64,000 bases of DNA. Origin: Saururus chinensis. Lineage: Eukaryota > Streptophyta > Magnoliopsida > Piperales > Saururaceae. Location: the NCBI GenBank assembly GCA_035235625.1, contig CP141143.1, positions 14,367,092 to 14,431,091 of the forward strand, given 5' to 3'. A program made the position numbers and the translations under genes. Of the stretch, positions 21,159 to 33,303 are shown piece after piece (within the stretch, counting starts at the first letter, position 1; the number at the start of each line of letters is the position of its first letter). Below the pieces are notes generated by a model, which saw only the letters and a program-made list of their open reading frames with translations, ran no database searches and was not told the origin of the DNA.

Positions 21159-21250
21159 ACTCCCCTAAAGCCAGTGTCAAACCCACTGCATGCCCCCAGC
21201 CCCCACAGTCATTGATCTGTGGGGGCATGCAGTGGGTTTATGGGAGTAGG
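21159..21250. repeat. Foldback just downstream of LACS
   Basis: Perfect 20-bp arms lie at 21179-21198 (AAACCCACTGCATGCCCCCA) and 21220-21239. An inner stem CCCCACAG/CTGTGGGG closes the loop, and weaker outer pairing joins CTACTCCCCT with ATGGGAGTAG. It starts about 200 bp after the LACS stop, so it could lie in or near the 3' end of the transcript. Confidence 0.8.
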
Positions 21251-24200
21251 TTTAACGTTTTTGTTGTTTGTTATATAGCATCTCTTCGATGTGTATAGAA
21301 AAATTGCATACCATATGACTATATGAGAAACCAAGTACACATACAACTCGCAGATAGAACAGAACAATATTACCCCCAGTAAATGCATGTCAATAATGCA
21401 TAACAAATTCATTAGCACCTAACAAACAACTTACAATAGTGTCCATTACAATCAAATGGCATAATTGTTACAATATGTGTTGCCTCTTCATGAATGAAAG
21501 AGATAAAATCAGACACAGAAATGTGGGGCTGCCTGGCTCAGATGAAGCAAGCACCGCAGCTTCAACCTTCAAGGACGAACAAGTCCTATCCACACTTGGG
21601 TCTTGGCTTACTGCATTTTGATACAGGACACAATCCATCTTCAGACAAATAGGATGTTATGGGTCCGTTGAAAGGTGCCTAAAGTTTTCATGTGTCAGAT
21701 GTCAACCTTCAACAGCCGAAATCGAAATCAAATTGGGCTGAAACTGGGTGGATGGGTCAACGCATTGATGCGGCATATGGGCCAGACGGCGCCCCGCCCC
21801 TTTTTAGGATAAACCGCTCCGCTCGCGCGAGCACTTGCCACATGTGCGGTTCGATGTGTAGGTCCCATACGTAGGCCCCACTCCAAACATCAGTCCATGC
21901 GTTCCTGGTTGGACAAGAATAGGGTGCCGTAGTATTTTCATTGTAAGGGTGCGCGTCACACGTGTGTCATGGCTTATGCGCAATGGGCGCTTATGCACAT
22001 GCCTAATCCCAAAAGTGGGCCCAGTGCATTAATGTTGGCGAGCATTCAGGGCACGGTGAGGTTGGAACACTAGTAAACCCCCGTCGAAAAAACTACTGTC
22101 ACATATGAATAATTTTATTTGTCCCATATTAGTAGTTACATTAAAAAAAAAGTATTCTCCATTCTAAATTAATAGCTGGCAAAAAGATTTATTTCATATT
22201 AATAGTTCTATTTTATTCAATTTAGGTAATCAAGTACTTAAAAAATGTTATAACTGTATCTTCTCGTCTTTTAAATGTGGGTTTCACTATTTAATAAAAA
22301 TTATGATTTTTAAATATAATTATTATTTATAAGATGGATACTTGTCCATATATTAATAACTTTATTTAAAAAAATAGTAATTTTTATTTAAGGGTAAAAC
22401 TTACATCTAGGAGAGGGGAAATATAAATTTATAATGCTCTTTTTTAAGTGCCCAACCACTTTAATTTAACAAAATGAAGCCATTAGTATGAAACAAAGTT
22501 TGTTGCTAAATAGAGGGAGCATAAGCATATGATACTTTTTTAAATACCTAACCACTTAAATTGAACCAAATGCTTTGTTAAGCTGTTAATTTAGGGCGAA
22601 GAGAGTATAAGATAAGAGAAAATAAAAATATAATACTCTTTTTTAATTACCCAACTACTAAAATTGACCAGTTATTAATACGAAACAAATTTTTTTGCCA
22701 AATGAAGCTATTAATTTTAGATGAAGGGAGTAATACTCATTCTATCGGAAGAGTTTTTCCTATTCCATTTTAACAATAAGCAAGCATAAACTCTATATGG
22801 GAGTCATTTATCTATGAGATTGATACTATATACGCTAGCACATGTTAGCATTAATATTACTGATGCTAAGGTATGCACCATAGATCTTAAATATGGACGA
22901 CTCTCATGCATAGCATATGTTTGGCTCATTGTAAGAAATGAACACAAAAAAACTCTTCTCATTTTGTCTTATATATAGAGGTTGAAACATTTATATTGTG
23001 TAGTAATACTCTCCCTGAATGCCCAACATCCCCCATGTCTTATATTAATAGTTTTATTTTCTAAATAATACACACTCAATCTTATATTAATAATTTTATT
23101 TATTTTTAAAAAAATAAATTTAAATTAATTCATTTTGTAAAATTAAGAAAATATTGATTTGGACTGTGGGAATAATATTTATTAAATTCTAAGGCTAATT
23201 TAATAGAATATTGCAGGTCAACAAGACTTATTCAATGGAGCTGTTAATACTACTAATGCCTGCGCTCAAAAAGACTCACTAATTGTGTGCCATGGTGTGA
23301 TGTGTGGCTCCATATTGACCCAATCCCAAACATGTGCCCTATGCACTTATGGTCATGCATATTTGACAAGCATTCCAAGGCACTAGCAGCTGTAGCATTT
23401 TTCTATGAATCTCTGTGTGACAGTTCGATTTTTATTCACACTACATATAACCCTTTACTTTTACGAATTGCTTTCATAAATCACTATCAATTGGTTAGTT
23501 GTGATGCCATGCAACTATTTAGCCTAAATTTAATTTGCTTCTGTAATACTCTATTTATCCTATATTAATAGCTCCGTTTGTATTTGAAGCAAGAGAAGTA
23601 TTTTCTCTTTTTAATTTTTTGACTTATCAACATGTTTAAAGTAGCAAAATATATTAGCCTACCACCTTAGCATTTCACATTTGCAGTTTAACTACAAATA
23701 GTGCAGGTCAACTTTTATGATCCATACGAAGAATTCAACTCTGAGTTATGCCGCTTAGGATTTCAATGAATATTTAATAGAATCAAGTTAGTACATTAAG
23801 TTGGAAAATTGTTATAAGTTTAGTTTTAGAATGTGTCTATACACGTTCTAATAATATTTAATTTCTTATCTACCCCATGTAATAGTCTTTAAAATCTCAT
23901 ATATACTACATAATATATGAATTTATTCTTCCTTAATCCACCTCAATCTACCATTTTTCCCTCGTTCTTCTCCAGCAGCGACATTGGCGCCCCCATCTCC
24001 AACAGCATGTACTCAAGCTCCACCTCACGTCATTGGCCTCAACTCCGTGCCTCCCCTCATTTTTTTTTCCTTCTTCCCTTGTTGCTCCTCCTCCTCCTCC
24101 GCAGTTAATGGTGTGGGCTTAAAGAAAAGTGGTTGCAACTAAAGCTAAGGCTTTCTTGGCTGCACTGGGCTAGTTGCGGCTAGATTTGGTTATGGTTGCA

Positions 24201-24302
24201 ATTAGTTGGCTAAAATGATTGTAGTATTTTGTTGAAATTAGAACATAATATATATGGTTATTTTAATTAAGGTAATAAGTGAAAGAAAATTGAAGGTTCT
24301 TT
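21251..24302. other. MITE-rich intergenic DNA
   Basis: No gene is supported. Several mariner-type ends occur (phrases like CCTATATTAATAGCTCC or TTAATAGTTTTATT near 22130, 22190, 23040 and 23560), often partial and nested. The segment 22800-22980 resembles 9410-9560 and 43860-43980. Open frames here lack recognisable domains. Confidence 0.55.
22151..22733. mobile_element. Mariner/Stowaway-like MITE, partly nested
   Basis: The left end (TTCTCCATTCTAAATTAATAGCTGGCAAAAAGA region, from about 22151) mirrors the right end, whose complement reads ACTCCCTTCATCTAAAATTA and continues into TAGCTTCATTTGGCAAAAAAA. Additional internal end-like phrases near 22515 and 22605 suggest nested copies. No protein is encoded. 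Confidence 0.5.
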
Positions 24303-27300
24303 TGTCACGGCCCGGATTTTTAAAAACATTTTTAAATAGCACGAACGGTAAGTAGCAAGAAATTTTTTTTTTCTTTCTTAAATACAAAACAAACTATTCG
24401 ATTAAATATCCAGGTCATGATAACTGGGGTTCACAAATACGGATATCAAATCATATGATATTATTTAACGTCTGAAAATTCATAAAGAATAGCTCATCCA
24501 TCTAAGTACAAGTCCATCGTCTGTCTGAAAATAAATAACTAAGTTGACTCTCACGCTAAAGGTACACATACGTACCGGAGTTGCAGAAACGTAACAACTT
24601 CTTCTTGTGCTTGCCTGTCTTGATCTCACTTGTCGTCGCTTAGAGAATCTGCAACCAAGGAAACCAAGCAAAAACACAACAATGGAATCTCTCTGCCCTT
24701 CAGCAGATGAGCTTCGAAAGAACAAAAGGTTTTATTAATATTATTCGGATCAGGCCAACATCACCCGATGTTAGTTGCCTACGTACTCATCAGACAACAT
24801 CTCCAATGTTTCCAACAAGATCGGATCCAGACGTAGTTCTGCCTAGAAACTACTCTATCCTAATAAGCATAGCACCACACATGTAATGCTTAAGTATATT
24901 TAACCTACATTTTAGTAAGTCATTTAATCGTTCCACTTGTCTATTTAACAAGCAACAACAAACAATGTTATTAATTATCTCACAACTCTTGTTCGACAAT
25001 TAATACTATCAAATCTATAACTCGGAGATGACTCGCCCCTCGAGAAATCCCCAACCAAGTACTCCAACCTTTGAGTAGACTGCTTAACAGCAGCTTGACC
25101 CAAATCCCTAGGGCTCTCAATAGCCTGCCACGAATCTGGGGAAAAGGATCCCAACTATGCTCATGGACACAGATTGGCGAGAAGCACAAGCCTTCCATGA
25201 TGCTCATACAACTCCGCTTTTCGTACGTACTAAATAGTCCTGGGAAGACCTGCGGGAGACCCACGGTAAAGACCCTATGATCAATACCTAAACCGTCGTG
25301 GCGATGAAGAAGCATATCGCAATCTCTAACATTATCCATATAAGCCTCAGGTCCTTATGACCATTGACTCAGCCAAACATCTGAACTTAGACTAGATTAT
25401 TTCCATCTAGTCAAAGTATTCACTCAACCATTTGGGTCATTTTCACCTTGTGAATCGACCCAATAAATAACTCATACACTGAGCTATGACTCAAATAACA
25501 TCCCGTAACCATCCTCGGTTCATTAACTAAGGTAAAATTCTATGTCAAGGCCCCGTTCAATCCATGAACCGGTCCCAAACCCTATTGAGGGTATTTTAGT
25601 CTTTATCTTAATTAGATGTTCTCCCTCCAAACCAATGACAATCCAAAATCTCTTGATTAGTCTTTATTAACCTTACATTACTGATGTAACTTAACATAAC
25701 AATAATAAATATAAGCATCAGAATAAACAACATATATAATATACAGTCACACAAGTGCATAAATAATAAATGGAGACCCGTTGCATTCCTTTGCAGGGCC
25801 AGGGCTCAGGGAATTCAAGCCCGAAAGTGTAATCAACTCCAACACATCGCACGAGTTACCTTTTTAATACTCTAGTCGATCAACGTACTCGGTTGCAGAC
25901 ACGAGTAATCCACTGCCCTAAACCTTAAGAATTAGGGTTATTCCTCTTTCTTCCCGTGACACTATGACCTGACAAGGTCTTCATGTCTCTTGTTGGTCAC
26001 ACCCCTTTCATGTGAAGTCATTTAACATCATTCTAGGGCACCCTAACACTCGGTTGCTAGGTTATACGTTTTAGCGGAAAATAGAACATACTGCCCCCTA
26101 AGGGCATTATGGTAATTTCACCACCCCTCCCTTGGTTCATTGTAGTCATTTTACTGCCCCTCTATTAATTTAAGTCATTGACCTCTCACAAAGGTTCACT
26201 CTCAGACTGACTTACGCTTCCATTCACATGAATATGGGCGAGTCCACTCTAAGGGGTATTTCTATCATTTGGTTTAAGGCTTTAATGACATCCAATAGGT
26301 CTAAAATTCAACTCAAGGGTACTAATGGCCTTCATGGACTCTGTGTAATTTTCCTGTCGTATGACAGGGTCGTGAACCCCTTGAACTGACCCAGATTTTG
26401 ACTCAGTAAGGGCAAAAGGGTCAATTAACCACTCACTGAGATTTTTCTTCACTTAGATATTTATCATATAAATAGGGTACCCATTAAAATATCATTGAGA
26501 ATTTTCCCAATTTTTAAATCAACTCCTAGGCCCCTGAACCAGGGCCCCGAAGTCGGGTAAATGGTTCTCACACAATGATTTAACTACCAAGGGTAAAAAG
26601 GTCATTTCACAATATCTGAGATTTTTCCCAAAGCTAAAACTTGGTCAGAATAATCCTAAACTCTCCAGGTCCAATAGTAATTTTATAGGATTTTTTTGAC
26701 ACAATTAACCCCCTGAACCGGCCCCAGTTCAGGGAATATGAATTATTTTTTTTATATATATAGAACCGGATCGGGTCGGGTTACTCGACCTGGTCCAGGG
26801 AGCAGATGACCCGCGAGGGTTGTCTTCCCCACGACCGGCCTTTGGCGATGCCGCCTCCCCACCACGGTGGTGGGATGGCGGCTCACCGATTTTCCGACCG
26901 CCGGCGCACGGCAAAACCGCCTCTTTCCTTCTTTTTTTTTTTAAAAAAAAAACTACTGTGAGGCGGCGGCGGCGGCTTCGCCACAGCGGCCCAGGCCGCT
27001 GCAGCCCAGGCTAGTGCAGCCTGGCTTGCGTGGCTGGCCTGCGCAGTCCTGCCTGTTTTTTTTTTCCCTTACAGTGACCCGCACGGCGGCAGTGGAACCT
27101 ACTGCCGGCGGGTCATCCCTGTCTCTCTCTCCCAACGGAAGGAGGGGGGGGGGGGGGGGGGGGTTCAGGCAGGAGGAAAACCGGCCGGTGTTGATCGGCG
27201 GCCTGCTGGTCTACACTATTCTACAATAATTTCTAAACGAAATTGCAGAAATAAGCAGAATTGCAGAAATTAAATTGAAATTTAATTAATAAATCATTCA

Positions 27301-27820
27301 TTAATCTATACTGCGTAGTAACGGCAACAATCCTACCTTAATTGCCGATTTGTAGTTGACCCACCGCCGTCGGAGCCTCGCCAGAGCTTCGCCGTTCACC
27401 CCATCTTCTCCTTGAATCGGGCAAAAGACCCCCCAAAAAAGCCCTAATTAATTCTATTTATAGCCATGTGATTAGGGCTCCTAATCCCATGAGAAATTAG
27501 GCCTCAAAAATCCAATTTCATAATCCTAAATAATCGGGCCCGCATCGCAACTTAAACGGACAGTTCGTGCATTCAATTTGGGTAAACAAGTCCTGCATGT
27601 TATAGTCAACTTCGAACGATCATATCTCCCTTATCCGGACTCCGTTTCGTGCATTCTTGGTGGCGTTTCGAAGCTCTCTTCGTCTATTTTCCATCCATAT
27701 ATTATTCAGCTACCACTTCCAACTAATGATCAGGTTATTCTCACGGGAAGATCAAGGGGTCGTACACCCTAATTTCTCCGTGTACGACTTCGGGAATTTA
27801 GAAAATTCCCGGACGTTACA
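24303..27820. mobile_element. Solo LTR, 3.5 kb, probable Ty3/gypsy
   Basis: The unit begins TGTCACGGCCCGG and ends CCCGGACGTTACA, so the ends are imperfect inverted repeats of the TG...CA type. It is flanked by identical 5-bp target-site duplications, TCTTT at 24298-24302 and TCTTT at 27821-27825. No gag or pol frame occurs inside, and no second copy adjoins it, so this is a solo LTR left by recombination. A TATA-like TATTTATAG near 27456 may be its promoter, placing transcription start near the 3' side. A GC-rich block covers 26760-27200, with 20 consecutive G at 27144-27163. The terminal words and great length recall Tekay/Del-type chromovirus LTRs; the family is inference. Confidence 0.88.
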
Positions 27821-27884
27821 TCTTTAGTTTAGGAGAATAAGTAAAAATGCACTAAATATTTTAGTTTTCTATAAAACTAAAAAA

Positions 27885-28218
27885 GATTGGGTTAACCCAC
27901 CTGGGTGCATAGGTCCAACATTTAACTCCCCACAAAAGTGGGGTGGCCAAAGGGCCTAACTTGAAATGTCACACTTGTGTCTTATATACTAACACTATCA
28001 CATTTTTTAAACAATGTAAGATTATTTACTCTTTCAACCACTTCACATGTGTGATTCTCTATTCACTATAAAGTGGGTTTGAGCTCTCTACCCATATGGG
28101 TTTTGACCCTCATAAATAATATAGGTTTAACTTATATAAATCATACATACTTCTAAGGTTTAACCAATATAAATTATATGGGCTTAACCTATATAATCTA
28201 AACCCACTTCTATCATAT
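27885..28218 (-). mobile_element. Diverged partial LTR of the neighbouring Copia family
   Basis: The segment shares a long collinear similarity with 29585-29900 of the Copia LTR: GGGTTAACCCACCTGGGTGC, CACAAAAGTGGGGTGGCC, GGGCCTAA, ATGTGTGATTCT and ACCCACTTCT. It is more diverged than the two LTRs of the element at 29034-33303 are from each other, so it is an older insertion. The other half of the LTR is missing. Confidence 0.75.
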
Positions 28219-28448
28219 CCTCCTAGCCCTTGCCACCCATTGCGGATCCCCTCCCCTGTTCATCGCGCAACTGCTCCACTGTAAACTTCCTAATAGATGG
28301 CGGCTCTCACACCTCGGATCCGCAACCGACAACCACTCGTCTTCCTCTCCAAGCCCACCGGCTTCCATGTGATGACAATGTTGATTGTCCGATCTCCACC
28401 ATTCTTTCTCCCTCTCGGTGCTCGCCATCATAGTCTTTGCTACTAAGG

Positions 28449-28575
28449 ATGTTTGAGTTTCTGAAAGGCGTGGTTGCCGGATCTCGCACCAGCTTGAAGG
28501 ACTTGCCTTACAACATCGGGGAGCTGTACTCCTATGCTTGGGGTTCTTTGGATTCACCATCTCAGCACCTCCAAG
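28449..28575 (+). pseudogene. SCYL1: Orphan first exon of SCY1-like protein kinase
   Basis: The ATG at 28449 opens MFEFLKGVVAGSRTSLKDLP, followed by YNIGELYSYAWGSLDSPSQH. A GT donor follows position 575 of the 28 kb block (CCAAG|GTACC). This matches the N-terminus of plant SCY1-like/CTEXP pseudokinases (M-x-FLxGVVAGSGxxxKDLPYNIGxPYxSAWGSW), which act in Golgi/vesicle traffic or tRNA export. The usual AWGSW is changed to AWGSL and later residues diverge. No following exon is seen before the Copia insertion at 29034 or after it up to the CSLE gene. The GC-rich 230 bp upstream look like the original leader. I read it as a truncated gene copy. Confidence 0.65.
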
Positions 28576-29033
28576 GTACCCCCCATCCCATGTGTAATAT
28601 AAATACTTATAAGAGTTTAAATTCCTTAGACCTGCCTCTATTCTTATTTTTTTGGTTATTGATTGTTTCGTTCAACCTTCATGTCTGTAAGTCTGGTTTA
28701 GATTATGTGCTAATGGTGATGTATATGGAACTGTGTTCAACTTTGAGCGATTATAAGTGCACTGGTAAAGTCTGGGCGGGGGAAGCGGTTTTTTTTTTCC
28801 AGTGATTTTGTGATAGTTACGAACACAATTCAGTATTTCCTTCTCCAATTAAAAATTTAATGGACAATTGAAAATGTTCAAACTCGTGCTGTTTATCCAT
28901 CTCAGCATACTATTTCCTTCATAGACATTATTCTCAAATGGCGCTTTAATAGCCAGTCCAAATAAATTAACGATATATTACCAAAATCCTAAAGCAATTC
29001 TCCAACCATTAAATAATAAACTCCAGTGGAGGG
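28576..29033. other. Sequence between SCYL1 exon and Copia insertion
   Basis: Probably the start of the first intron of the SCYL1 fragment, interrupted by the Copia insertion. I see no exon in it. Confidence 0.4.
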
Positions 29034-29902
29034 TGTTATAAATATATTTTCGTACCTTTGTCTTGTTTGTGATGAGAGATCTTACTGGAATAATTATGAC
29101 CAAATCAAGTAATCCACTCTGTCCTTAAGACAGAATTCGCCCTCCCTTATAAGTGCTTAGGATCTCACAGACATCTGTCTCCCAGGATAAGACGGTCAAC
29201 CATACACGATTGGAGCACTTCCAAGACGGTATATGCAGCGAACCACAGTGAGCGTACTAACACAAACACAGAGAATAAAAATGACGGTAAATCCCAAATC
29301 GGATTCGTGCAGAAATTTGTTTCAATGATTTTATAGGAAAACCCGTTGAAAAAGACAATTATTCCCGTCCAAACGGATGCGTCCATCCGTGAAGGACACA
29401 ATCGTAAGTAAAAACAAACTGGACCCAAACCAATTAAATAGACCAAATGAATTTGTCCCAAAATATATTATCATGTTGACCCAACCCAACCCAACCCAAC
29501 CCGGCCGGCCGCGCGTGTGAACCGAACCGAACCGAACTAAACCGAACCGAGCCGAGCCGGCCGGACAGACGGCGGCGCGCGCGTGTGGGTTAGCCCACCT
29601 AGGTGCATTGGTCCAACATCTCTCTCCCCCACAAAAGTGGGTTGGCCCAAGGGCCTAATATGTAAGGCCAAACTAATGCCTTATATACCAACATCATCAA
29701 GTTCACCTAAGCGATGTGGGACTATTCACTCCTTCAACCAATTCCCATGTGTTATTCTCATTCAATATGAAGTGGGCTTGGGCTCTCTCTACCAAATAGG
29801 CTTGACCCTCTTGAATAATATGGGTTTGACCCACATAACCAATATCATGCCCATCTATATATAATATGGGCTTAACCCATTTAATAATGCCCACTTCTAA
29901 CA
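29034..29902 (-). repeat. 3' LTR of Copia element
   Basis: Complete LTR of 869 bp with TGTTA/TAACA ends. It is collinear with 32455-33303 throughout, including GATAAGACGGTCAACCATAC and CCCAAATCGGATTCGT. Confidence 0.9.
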
Positions 29903-30542
29903 ATCCCCCACATGAATGAGAATTAGCTAAATAACTATGCAAAATAATGCAGGCAAATTGTGAAAGCAATATTAAAAAGATCATGCATAGGGGTGAGGTA
30001 GCTTTTGGCTTTGAACCTGCCCTTATGAAAATTATCGGGTTTACTGGCTAATCAGTGAACGTGATATCTTGAACTGTTCAGCCGTTTGTGTAAACCGAGA
30101 TAATAGAATTCACACAATCACTTCTCAGACACACTGTAGTTCTCATGATTGTGTTCATTTCAACTCTGAACAAACCTGGTTTCATGAGTGCTCTAAAAGA
30201 TTTAGCCTTAAAATCTTCATAGAAGCGGCCCTTTCACACTCATATAGGTGATTCTTATTAGGAGTATCCTGCAATACCCCACTTAAACGAATTCAAGCTA
30301 TAAGAACCATTAAAAGCAAAACTTATCCTGATTAACTCTGCAGACATCATTATCTCATCATAAGAATGGGGACGAGATTTTATCTAAATAGTGATTCCCC
30401 TTAAATCCCCCACAATTCGGTTGTCCTTTTAAACCTAGATCTTGGGATCTCCAGTCAACAAGGTTGGGTTGCCATTATGGTGATTCTTAATGTATAGGCT
30501 TCAAGCTCATTCCCCTAAATGAACTGCTCACTTGTTCTTTAG

Positions 30543-32514
30543 TCAAACCCTTAGTAAGCGGATCCATAATATTTCTTTTGACCTAACATACTCAATGAAA
30601 ATTATTCCATTAGAGAGCAATTGCTTTACAGTATTGTGCCTCCGACATATATGTCGAGACTTACCATTATAAAAGTTACTTTGTGCCCTTCCTATAGCCG
30701 ATTGGCTATCACAATGTATGCAAATTGGTGGCACAGGTTTCCCCCACATTGGAATATCCTCTAAAAAATTACGAAGCCACTTAGCCTCTTTGCCTACTCT
30801 ATCAAGTGCAATGAATTCAGATTTTATGGTAGATCTTGCTATGCACGTCTGTTTCGAGGATTTCTAAGACACTGCTGCACCTCCAAGAGTAAAGACATAT
30901 CCACTTGTGGATTTCGAGTCTTTTGTATCAGATATCCAGTTTGCATCACAGTAACCCTCTAGTACTGCTGGATACTTTATATAATGCAGCCCATAGTTCA
31001 AGGTATATCTCATATATCTAAGAACCCTGACTACAGCCTTTCAGTAGTCTGCCCCTGGGTTGCTATTAAATCTACTCAGTTTACTCACTGAGTACGCTAT
31101 GTCGGGTCTCGTACAATTCATAATGTAATTGAGACTTCCAATAATTTGAGAATATTGAAGTTGTGATATGTTCTTACCTGTGTTTTTGCTTAAGTGCAAT
31201 GTAATGAGACTGTGATAATACATATCCATCAAATGTTCTAGTGATTTTCATCTCTAGTATGACATCTGCAACACCCATATCCTTCATGTCAAACTGTTTG
31301 TTCAACATCTTCTTTGTAGCTTTAATGATATTATCATTGCTACCAATAATGAGCATATCATCTACATAAAGACATATAATAACATAGCCTTCAGGTCTAT
31401 CTTTCACATAAACACATTTGTCACATTAATTAATTTTGAATCCATTTGACATCATCATTTTGTCAAATTTTTCATGTCATTACTTAGGTGCTTGTTTAAG
31501 TCCATAAAGAGATTTAACAAGTCTGCACACTTTATTTTCTTGACTCGGTACAACAAACCCTTCAGGTTGTTGCATATAAATTTCTTTATTCAAGTCACCA
31601 TTCAAGAATGCGATTTTGACATCCATTTGATGTATTTAAAGATTATTCAAAGCAGTATTAGCGATTAACATCCTAATAAAAGTTATCCTTGTGACTGGTG
31701 AATATGTATCAAAATAATCTTGACCTTCCTTTTATTTGTATCCTTTGATAACAAGTCTAGTTTTATATTTGTCAATTGATCCATCAATCTTCATCTTCCT
31801 CTTAAATATCCACTTGTATCCTAGAGGTTTACTCCCTAGCGGTAGATTCACCAATTCCCAAGTATGATTTTGCATAATGGATTCAATTTGACTGTTTACT
31901 GCCTCCTTCTAATATTGTGCTTCAGGAGACGACTTGGCTTCCTTAAAGCTTTGAGGCTCATTTTCCAACAAATAAGTTAGAAAGTCTGGACCAAAGGATT
32001 TTGATGTTCTAGCACGTTTGCTACGTCTAGGTTCATCATTCTCTCCCTCTTGGTCTTCACTATTGTCCTTTTCAACATCCAAAGTTCTTTTAAGAGAACT
32101 TTCCTTTTGTGTAGAATTCAATGGGAAAATATTTTCATAAAACGAAGCATTCCTGGATTCAATCACAGTATTAACATTTATATCAGGAATATCCGATTTA
32201 TGAACAAGAAAATGATATGCACTGCTATTATTAGCATAACCAATGAATACACAATCAATGGTCTTTGGTCCAATTTTAATCCTCTTAGGATTAGGGACTA
32301 CCACTTTTGCCCAACACCCCCACACTTTTAAGAATTTGTAGGAAGGCTTTCGACCTTTCCATAATTCATATGGTGTCTGCAAGGTTTTCTTATGAGGTAT
32401 TTTGTTGAGAATATAATTTGCTAAAAGCAGAGTTTCTCTCCACATGTTCTCCCCATATTTTCGTACCTTTGCCTTATTTGTGATGAGAGATCTTACTAGA
32501 ATAATTATGACCAA
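30543..32514 (-). pseudogene. Copia pol remnant (integrase C-part, RT, RNase H)
   Basis: The open frame at 31909-32514 contains LLLANYILNKIPHKKT, TPYELWKGRKPSY and KVWGCWAKV, the classic end of Copia integrase; its first about 20 residues are translated LTR. From about 31880 to 31480, in shifted frames with stops, come the RT start (HTWELV, YKWIFKRK, KTRLVIKGY), then [15 protein letters not shown]. At 31174-31407 there is YVDDMLIIGSND, with the YVDD active site. YIMNCTRPDIAYSVSKLSRF follows at 31041-31232. RNase H with IHCDSQSAIG lies near 30700. Several frameshifts and stop codons make it non-functional. Confidence 0.9.
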
Positions 32515-33303
32515 ATCAAGTAATCCACTCTGTCCTTAAGACAGAAATCGCCCTTTCTTATAAGTGTTTAGGATCTTACATGCGTCTGTCTCCCAGGATA
32601 AGACGGTCAACCATACACCGTAGGAGCACTTCCAAGACGGTATATACAGCGAACCACAGTGAGCGTGCTAACACAGATACAGAGAATAAAAATAACGGTA
32701 AATCCCAAATCGGATTCGTACAGAAATTTGTTTCAATGATTTTATAGGAAAGCCCGTTGAAGAAGACAATCATTCCCATTTGGATGTGTCCATCCGTGGG
32801 ATGTGTCCATCCGTGAAGGACATAATCGTAAGTAAAAACAAACCGGACCCAAACCAATTAAATAGACCAAATAAATTTGTCCCAAAATATATTATCCTGT
32901 TGACCCAACCCAACCCGACTTAGCCGGCCACACATGCAAACCTAACCGAACCGAGCCGAGCCGGCGGAACGGCGCGCGCGCATATGTGGGTTAGCCCATC
33001 TAGGTGCATTGGTCCAACATCTCTCTCCCCCACAAAAGTGGGTTGGCCCAAGGGCCTAACATGTAAGGCCAAACTAATGCCTTATATACCAACACTATCA
33101 ACTTTACCTATGCGATGTGGGATTATTCACTCCTTCAACCAATTCCCATGTGTTATTCTCATTCAATATGAAGTAGGTTTGGGCTCTCTCTACCAAATGG
33201 GCTTGACCCACTTGAATAATATGGGTTTGACCCACATAACCAATATCATGCCCATCTATATATAATATGGGCTTAACCCATTTAATAATGCCCACTTCTA
33301 ACA
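32455..33303 (-). repeat. 5' LTR of Copia element, lacking its last bases
   Basis: Homologous to the 3' LTR but it stops at 32455, nine bases short of the expected TAACA end. Beyond that point the sequence is pol (KYGENMW). The junction word ATATTTTCG fits both sides. Confidence 0.88.

Larger units (their letters stand above)
29034..33303 (-). mobile_element. Ty1/Copia LTR retrotransposon, internally deleted
   Basis: Element on the minus strand. The 3' LTR is 29034-29902, with ends TGTTATAA...CTTCTAACA. The 5' LTR is about 32455-33303. The whole is flanked by identical 5-bp target duplications GAGGG (29029-29033 and 33304-33308). A purine tract (GTGGGGGAT on the minus strand) directly precedes the 3' LTR, as a PPT should. 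The pol remnants run right to left: integrase end, reverse transcriptase, RNase H. The primer binding site, gag, protease and the first part of integrase are absent, because the 5' LTR runs directly into pol near 32455. The LTRs differ at scattered positions, so the insertion is not recent. Confidence 0.92.

Noticed and set aside
26729..27229. Several open frames on both strands in the GC-rich part of the 24-28 kb region
   Set aside because: They lie inside a defined solo LTR, are low complexity, and lack gag, pol or host domains.
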